The notes under the pieces were generated by a model. That model did no database searches. It was not told the origin of the DNA and saw only the letters and a list, made by a program, of their open reading frames with translations. The position numbers were made by a program, and so were the translations under genes. This document shows positions 7,519-10,683 of a stretch of DNA of 10,683 nucleotides, in pieces; positions within the stretch are counted from its first letter, which is position 1; the number at the start of each line of letters is the position of its first letter. This DNA is from an uncultured Holophagales bacterium (GTDB lineage Bacteria > Acidobacteriota > Thermoanaerobaculia > UBA5066): NCBI GenBank assembly GCA_937927565.1, contig CALBDV010000594.1, positions 1-10,683 on the forward strand, in the 5' to 3' direction.

Positions 7519-7746
7519 GGGGGGGAGACCTACTCGATCGTCCTCTCGAACGTCGCGGGCCTGTGGGCGTACGAGATCGGTGACCTCGTCCGCTTCGTCT
7601 CGGTGGTGCCGCCGCGCGTCGTCGTCGTTCCGCGGGGCACCTTCCGCGCCTGGACGCGCGAGCGGGGCAGGCTGGGTGGGCAGAACAAGGTCCCGCGGCT
7701 TCGCAACGACAGGGAGGTCGCCGAAGCGCTGCTGGCGGCCGCCTGA
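7519..7746 (+). pseudogene. Internally deleted C-terminal remnant of a GH3-family acyl-adenylate ligase
   Basis: A 75-codon stretch reads GGETYSIVLSNVAGLWAYEIG and onward, to a TGA at 7744-7746. The part LSNVAGLWAYEIGDLVRFVS matches the adenylating-domain strand of bacterial GH3 (auxin-responsive promoter family) proteins. The tail with TFRAWTRERGRLGGQNKVPR matches their extreme C-terminus. In intact proteins of about 500 residues these parts are separated by roughly 100 residues; here they abut at PPRVVVV. The N-terminal three quarters and any start codon are also absent. Upstream, the same frame passes through the TonB receptor gene in a non-coding phase. I read this as a decayed gene. Family recognition is from memory of conserved motifs. 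Confidence 0.7.
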
Positions 7747-7780
7747 AGCCTCTGGGAACCGAATGAGCACAGTGACCCGC

Positions 7781-7820
7781 GAAAAGAGAAGTCCCCCGGC
7801 GCCAGGGGCGCGGGGGACTT
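7781..7820 (-). terminator. Rho-independent terminator of the phosphate porin gene
   Basis: Arms AAGTCCCCC (7789-7797) and GGGGGACTT (7812-7820) form a 9-base perfect stem that extends inward through GCGC pairs with one bulged base. On the minus strand the stem is followed by CTCTTTTC, a short U-tract. It lies about 23 bases past the porin stop, in the correct orientation. The U-tract is imperfect but the stem is strong. Confidence 0.75.
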
Positions 7821-7842
7821 CGAGAGACTCCGGGATCGGGGG

Positions 7843-9153
7843 CTAGAAGGCGATCTGGGCGCCGATGACGAACTGGTTGTACGTCTCGTCGAGGACGTTG
7901 TTGACCTTGCGGTTGTCCTGCGTGATGCCGTACCACTCGGCCTTCAGGTTGATGTTCTTCCCCTTGATCATGTAGTGGAAGCCGGCGGTGATGATCGAGA
8001 GCTCGTCATTGTCGACGTCGGCGTTCTGGTCGTACATCTCGTAGCGGGCGCCGAGCCGGAACTGCTTGGCGAAGGTGTAGAGCCCCGAGACGTAGAAGCC
8101 GTCACGGTCGATCTCGGTGCCGTTCGTCTGGCCGTCGGTCGCCTTGCCGTACTCGGCCCGCAGCATGAGCGGGAGGTTCTCGGTGCCGTCCCAGCGGAAG
8201 TGGGCGCCGAGCCGGTCGCGCGTGAGGCCGGCCGCGCCCTGGTTGCCCGTGCCGCCGGAGATGCCGGCGACCATGCCCTTGGCCGGCTTCACGTCGAAGC
8301 GCGCGGCGAAGAACAAGCGGTCGGACGTGCCGGCGACGTTCGAGGGGAGGCCGTTGGTGATGGAGGCCTGGGCCGCGAACATGTGGCCGTACTCGCCCTT
8401 GTAGAAGAACCCGGCCTGGCGCTGGTCGCCGATGATCCGGGTGATGCGGGCGCGCTCGATGAAGTCGATCTCGGAGGACGAGCGGAGGCCTTCCTCGGTG
8501 ATCGCGATCTTCTTCTGGCCGAGGGTGAACTCGTGCCCCTTCAGGCCGAGGTACGAGATCCCAAGGTCCTGCAGGACCTTGCCGTCGGCGCCTGCGGTGA
8601 CGCTCGGGCTCTTCGTCGGGTCGATCATGACCTCGTAGCCCCACGCCGGGGTCACCTTGCCCGAGAGCTTGATCTCTGCGCGGCGGAGGCGGAAGTCATT
8701 CACGCCCGTGGGGTTGCCGAGGTAGCTCGAGCCGCTGGCCTGCGCGGAATCGTCCATGATGTACCAGGCTTGGAGGAGGAGGCCGAACTTCAGCTCGCCG
8801 TCGGCAACCTTGAGGGTCGTCGGGGGCGGGAAGGTCGGCGCCTTCGGGGCCTTGTACGGCCGGACCTCGGCGTCCTTGCCGTGCTTGAAGTTGTAGAGGT
8901 CGAGGGCGTTCTCGTTGTCGAAGACCATCGTCTCGCCGTTGGGCCCGTAGCCGATCTTCGTGATCGACTTGCCGAGCTCCCCGGAGCCTTCCCAGGCCTT
9001 GAACTCGTTCGGGTCGTTGAAGACGTAGATCCGGCCTTCCTTGGCGACCTCCTTGTACCAGAGGAGGTTGACCTGGGCCTGGGCGGCGCCGGCAAGAAGC
9101 AGGAGGCCCGCGAGGGCGACTCCCATGATGTGTCGAAGCTTGAAGGGGTGCAT
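7843..9153 (-). CDS. Phosphate-selective porin, OprO/OprP family, with extra N-terminal domain
   Basis: This is a 436-residue outer-membrane protein. The signal peptide is residues 1-26, ending AGAAQA. AGGAG lies 7 bases before the ATG on the minus strand (9161-9165). From about residue 114 the sequence has the porin O/P pattern: LKFGLLLQAWYIMDD, NDFRLRRAEIKLSGKV, a FTLGQKKIAITEEG segment and amphipathic strands ending AQIAF with the C-terminal Phe. The family forms trimeric channels passing phosphate or polyphosphate across the outer membrane. Residues 27-98 are an additional domain (RIYVFNDPNEFKAW, GYGPNGETMVFDNENALDLY), joined by a Pro-rich linker at 99-113. That domain is not part of the Pseudomonas porins as I know them. 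The gene diverges from pstS across a shared region with Pho-box-like repeats, which supports a phosphate role. An alternative is a general anion porin of the same fold. Confidence 0.85.
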   Translation of the reverse strand: MHPFKLRHIMGVALAGLLLLAGAAQAQVNLLWYKEVAKEGRIYVFNDPNEFKAWEGSGELGKSITKIGYGPNGETMVFDNENALDLYNFKHGKDAEVRPYKAPKAPTFPPPTTLKVADGELKFGLLLQAWYIMDDSAQASGSSYLGNPTGVNDFRLRRAEIKLSGKVTPAWGYEVMIDPTKSPSVTAGADGKVLQDLGISYLGLKGHEFTLGQKKIAITEEGLRSSSEIDFIERARITRIIGDQRQAGFFYKGEYGHMFAAQASITNGLPSNVAGTSDRLFFAARFDVKPAKGMVAGISGGTGNQGAAGLTRDRLGAHFRWDGTENLPLMLRAEYGKATDGQTNGTEIDRDGFYVSGLYTFAKQFRLGARYEMYDQNADVDNDELSIITAGFHYMIKGKNINLKAEWYGITQDNRKVNNVLDETYNQFVIGAQIAF

Positions 9154-9216
9154 TCCGTCTCTCCTTTCAGATCGTTACAAACCGGGGGGAGTCTCGGAGA
9201 GCCGCCGGAGGGCGCG

Positions 9217-9244
9217 GTTCAGGCGGTGTGAAGAGGGAGTAAAG
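9217..9244 (-). promoter_or_regulatory. Candidate Pho box facing the porin gene
   Basis: On the minus strand three hexamers follow at an exact 11-base period: CTTTAC (9244-9239), CTTCAC (9233-9228) and CTGAAC (9222-9217). The classical PhoB unit is CTGTCA plus a 5-base spacer, so both spacing and composition fit. The array ends 63 bases before the porin ATG. The PhoB assignment is inferred from the pattern and from the phosphate genes on both sides. Confidence 0.6.
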
Positions 9245-9272
9245 AGAAGGTCCCCGCTGTCGGGCGTGATCT

Positions 9273-9300
9273 CTTCACGCAGATTTAACCTGGTCGTAAC
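9273..9300 (+). promoter_or_regulatory. Candidate Pho box facing pstS
   Basis: Hexamers CTTCAC (9273), TTTAAC (9284) and CGTAAC (9295) repeat at 11 bases. The array ends 62 bases before the pstS ATG, almost mirroring the array toward the porin. CTCTTCAC at 9271-9278 is a perfect inverted copy of GTGAAGAG at 9228-9235, which ties the two arrays together. A clear -10 box is not seen; GTATTT at 9335-9340 is the only AT-rich candidate. Confidence 0.6.
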
Positions 9301-9362
9301 AGTGTCCCGTCCGTCCTCGGGAAGACTCGCCGCCGTATTTGGATTCCCGAAGGAGGAACAGA

Positions 9363-10331
9363 ATGAAGAAGATCGCCCCCGCAGTCCTCGCCGCCACGCT
9401 TCTGGCCGGGTCGGCCGCCGGCCAGACCGTCCAGGTGGATCCGGCCATCCAGCCGTACAAGCCCGTCTCCGGCGTCTCCGGAAACCTGAGCTCGATCGGC
9501 TCCGACTCGCTGAACAACCTCATGACCCTCTGGGCCGAGAAGTTCAACAAGATGTACCCGAACGTGAAGATCCAGATCGAGGGGAAGGGCTCCTCGACGG
9601 CTCCGCCGGCGCTGATCTCGGCCACCGCCCAGCTCGGCCCGATGTCGCGCGCCATGAAGGGGAGCGAGATCGACGAGTTCGAGAAGAAGTACGGCTACAA
9701 GCCGACCCAGGTCCGGGTCGCCGTGGACGCCCTCGCCGTCTTCGTCAACAAGGACAACCCGCTGGCCTGCATGACGATGCAGCAGGTCGACGCCGCTTTC
9801 TCGAAGTCCCGGCGGGCGGGCGGCAAGGAGAACGTGAAGACCTGGGGTCAGCTCGGCCTCACTGGCGACTGGGCCAGCCGCCCCGTCAGCCTCTTCGGCC
9901 GCAACTCGGCCTCCGGCACCTACGGGTTCTTCAAGGAGGTCACCCTGAAGAACGGAGACTACAAGGACGAGGTGAAGGAGCAGCCCGGCTCGGCGTCCGT
10001 CGTCCAGGGGGTCACCGTCGACCGCTTCGCGATGGGCTACTCCGGCATCGGCTACGCGACGGCCGGGGTCAAGGCTCTTCCGCTCGCGGCCAAGCAGGGG
10101 GACAAGTGCCACCCCGCAACTCCCGAGGAAGCCTACGCCGGGACCTATCCCCTCTCCCGCTTCCTCTACGTCTACGTCAACCGCGCCCCCGGAAAGCCGC
10201 TCGACCCGATCGTCGGCGAGTTCCTGAAGCTCGTCCTCTCGCGTGAGGGCCAGGAAGTCGTCGTGAAGGACGGCTACTTCCCGCTCCCCGGAAAGATCGA
10301 GCAGGAAGAGCTCGCCAAGCTCCTCAAGTAG
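9363..10331 (+). CDS. pstS: Periplasmic phosphate-binding protein of the Pst ABC transporter
   Basis: This is a 322-residue protein with signal peptide MKKIAPAVLAATLLAGSAAG (cleavage near residue 20). The start is the ATG at 9363, 6 bases behind a perfect AGGAGG (9351-9356). An in-frame TTG at 9339 is less likely because it would read through the ribosome-binding site. The mature protein has PstS/PBP-like phosphate-binding loops: a SSIGSDSLNNLM segment (43-54), EGKGSSTAPPAL (73-84) with LGPMSRAMK (91-99), and FGRNSASGTYGFFKE (178-191), equivalent to the conserved R-x-SGT loop. The C-terminal motif is FLKLVLSREGQEVV (287-300). It binds phosphate and delivers it to the inner-membrane permease. 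The permease gene starts 12 bases downstream, so the two form an operon. Pho-box-like repeats upstream suggest induction by phosphate starvation. Confidence 0.93.
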   Translation: MKKIAPAVLAATLLAGSAAGQTVQVDPAIQPYKPVSGVSGNLSSIGSDSLNNLMTLWAEKFNKMYPNVKIQIEGKGSSTAPPALISATAQLGPMSRAMKGSEIDEFEKKYGYKPTQVRVAVDALAVFVNKDNPLACMTMQQVDAAFSKSRRAGGKENVKTWGQLGLTGDWASRPVSLFGRNSASGTYGFFKEVTLKNGDYKDEVKEQPGSASVVQGVTVDRFAMGYSGIGYATAGVKALPLAAKQGDKCHPATPEEAYAGTYPLSRFLYVYVNRAPGKPLDPIVGEFLKLVLSREGQEVVVKDGYFPLPGKIEQEELAKLLK

Positions 10332-10343
10332 GACGCGGACGCC

Positions 10344-10683
10344 ATGTCCACCCCGCTCGAGAGCGCGTCCCCGGCCGATCCGGTGGCGCCGCCGGCCCGA
10401 GGGGCTGCCGCCCGGCCAAAGAGCCGCCGGTTCCTCGCCGACCGGCTCGCCACCCGCTTCGTCACGCTCTCGGGCGTCGTCATCATCGCCGCGATCCTGG
10501 CCATTCTCTTCGTCATCGTGGCGGTGGTCTGGCCCCTTCTCAGGCCCTCTTCGGCCACCTCCGTACCGGCCGGCGCGCTGCCGGCCGGTACGGTTCCGCT
10601 GGCCCTGGCCGTCGACGAGTACCGGGAGGAGGCGTTCGTCGCCACGAAGGGCGGCCTCCTGATCCTGCCGGTGTCCGGTGGCG
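10344..10683 (+). CDS. pstC: Phosphate ABC transporter permease PstC, long form (3' end outside window)
   Basis: The first 113 residues are visible; the frame runs off the right edge. A Pro/Ala-rich cytoplasmic N-terminus (1-28) is followed by a basic segment, LADRLATRFVTLSG, and a long transmembrane helix at about 40-66. Residues 67 onward (VPLALAVDEYREEAFVATKGG) are hydrophilic and begin a periplasmic insertion. This resembles the long PstC-type permeases of Pseudomonas and related bacteria, which carry a large domain between the first and second helices, unlike the roughly 320-residue Escherichia coli protein. The ATG lies 12 bases after the pstS stop with only a weak TAGGA ribosome-binding sequence. 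A perfect 14-base inverted repeat lies within the codons for residues 73-84. The conserved permease loop is beyond the window, so the identification rests on context and the N-terminus. Confidence 0.78.
   Translation, partial: MSTPLESASPADPVAPPARGAAARPKSRRFLADRLATRFVTLSGVVIIAAILAILFVIVAVVWPLLRPSSATSVPAGALPAGTVPLALAVDEYREEAFVATKGGLLILPVSGG
10561..10593 (+). repeat. Perfect 14-base inverted repeat inside the start of pstC
   Basis: CCGTACCGGCCGGC (10561-10574) and GCCGGCCGGTACGG (10580-10593) are exact reverse complements separated by GCGCT. In RNA this would form an almost all-GC hairpin with a 5-base loop. It codes for the hydrophilic residues just after the first membrane helix. No U-tract follows on the plus strand, so it is not a standard terminator. 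A role in stabilising upstream pstS mRNA, attenuating the downstream genes or pausing translation after membrane insertion is conceivable. Confidence 0.6.

Noticed and set aside
5516..7936. Open frame of 806 codons on the minus strand opposite the TonB receptor
   Set aside because: It is Arg/Val/Glu-rich with no motif and would run through the porin terminator and the receptor gene. The receptor has clear family motifs and a good ribosome-binding site.
9339..9362. TTG start giving pstS eight more residues
   Set aside because: It would translate the AGGAGG ribosome-binding site. The ATG at 9363 has ideal spacing and gives a standard signal peptide.
1..10683. CRISPR arrays, tRNA or rRNA genes, insertion sequences, phage attachment sites
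   Set aside because: No repeat-spacer pattern, cloverleaf-like tract, transposase motif or flanking terminal inverted repeats were seen on reading both strands.

Overview
The window is high-GC, densely packed bacterial chromosome from a Gram-negative organism: it encodes a TonB-dependent receptor, an outer-membrane porin and a periplasmic phosphate-binding protein. The combination of OmpR-type winged-helix regulators fused to large ATPase domains, periplasmic TPR proteins and a GH3-family remnant recalls Acidobacteriota (Thermoanaerobaculia-like) or a similar high-GC soil or sediment lineage. That taxonomic guess is inference and is not settled by any marker gene here.

Left part (1-4785, minus strand): a tight three-gene operon read right to left. 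The first gene (3373-4785) is an OmpR/PhoB-type winged helix fused to a STAND/AAA-type ATPase. The second (974-3376) has a signal peptide, a periplasmic TPR array, an Ig-like domain, one transmembrane helix and a cytoplasmic ATPase domain. The third (from 977 past the left edge) is a soluble ATPase closely related to that of the first gene. The genes overlap by GTGA and ATGA. Together they look like a membrane-to-DNA relay in which all three partners carry related P-loop ATPase domains. I know of no named system with this layout.

Middle (4786-7746): a divergent regulatory region of 271 bases carries two helically phased direct-repeat arrays. It is followed by a plus-strand TonB-dependent receptor (5057-7444). 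Behind the receptor lies an internally deleted C-terminal fragment of a GH3 (auxin-responsive-promoter family) acyl-adenylate ligase (7519-7746). A rho-independent terminator then closes the oppositely oriented porin gene.

Right part (7780-10683): a phosphate-uptake module. An OprP/OprO-type porin with an extra N-terminal domain (minus strand) diverges from pstS and the start of a long-form pstC (plus strand). The 209-base region between porin and pstS holds two oppositely oriented arrays, each of three CTnnAC-like hexamers at an exact 11-base period. They lie 63 and 62 bases from the two start codons, the layout expected of a bidirectional Pho-box promoter. Porin, binding protein and ABC permease would carry phosphate across the outer membrane, periplasm and inner membrane under phosphate starvation.
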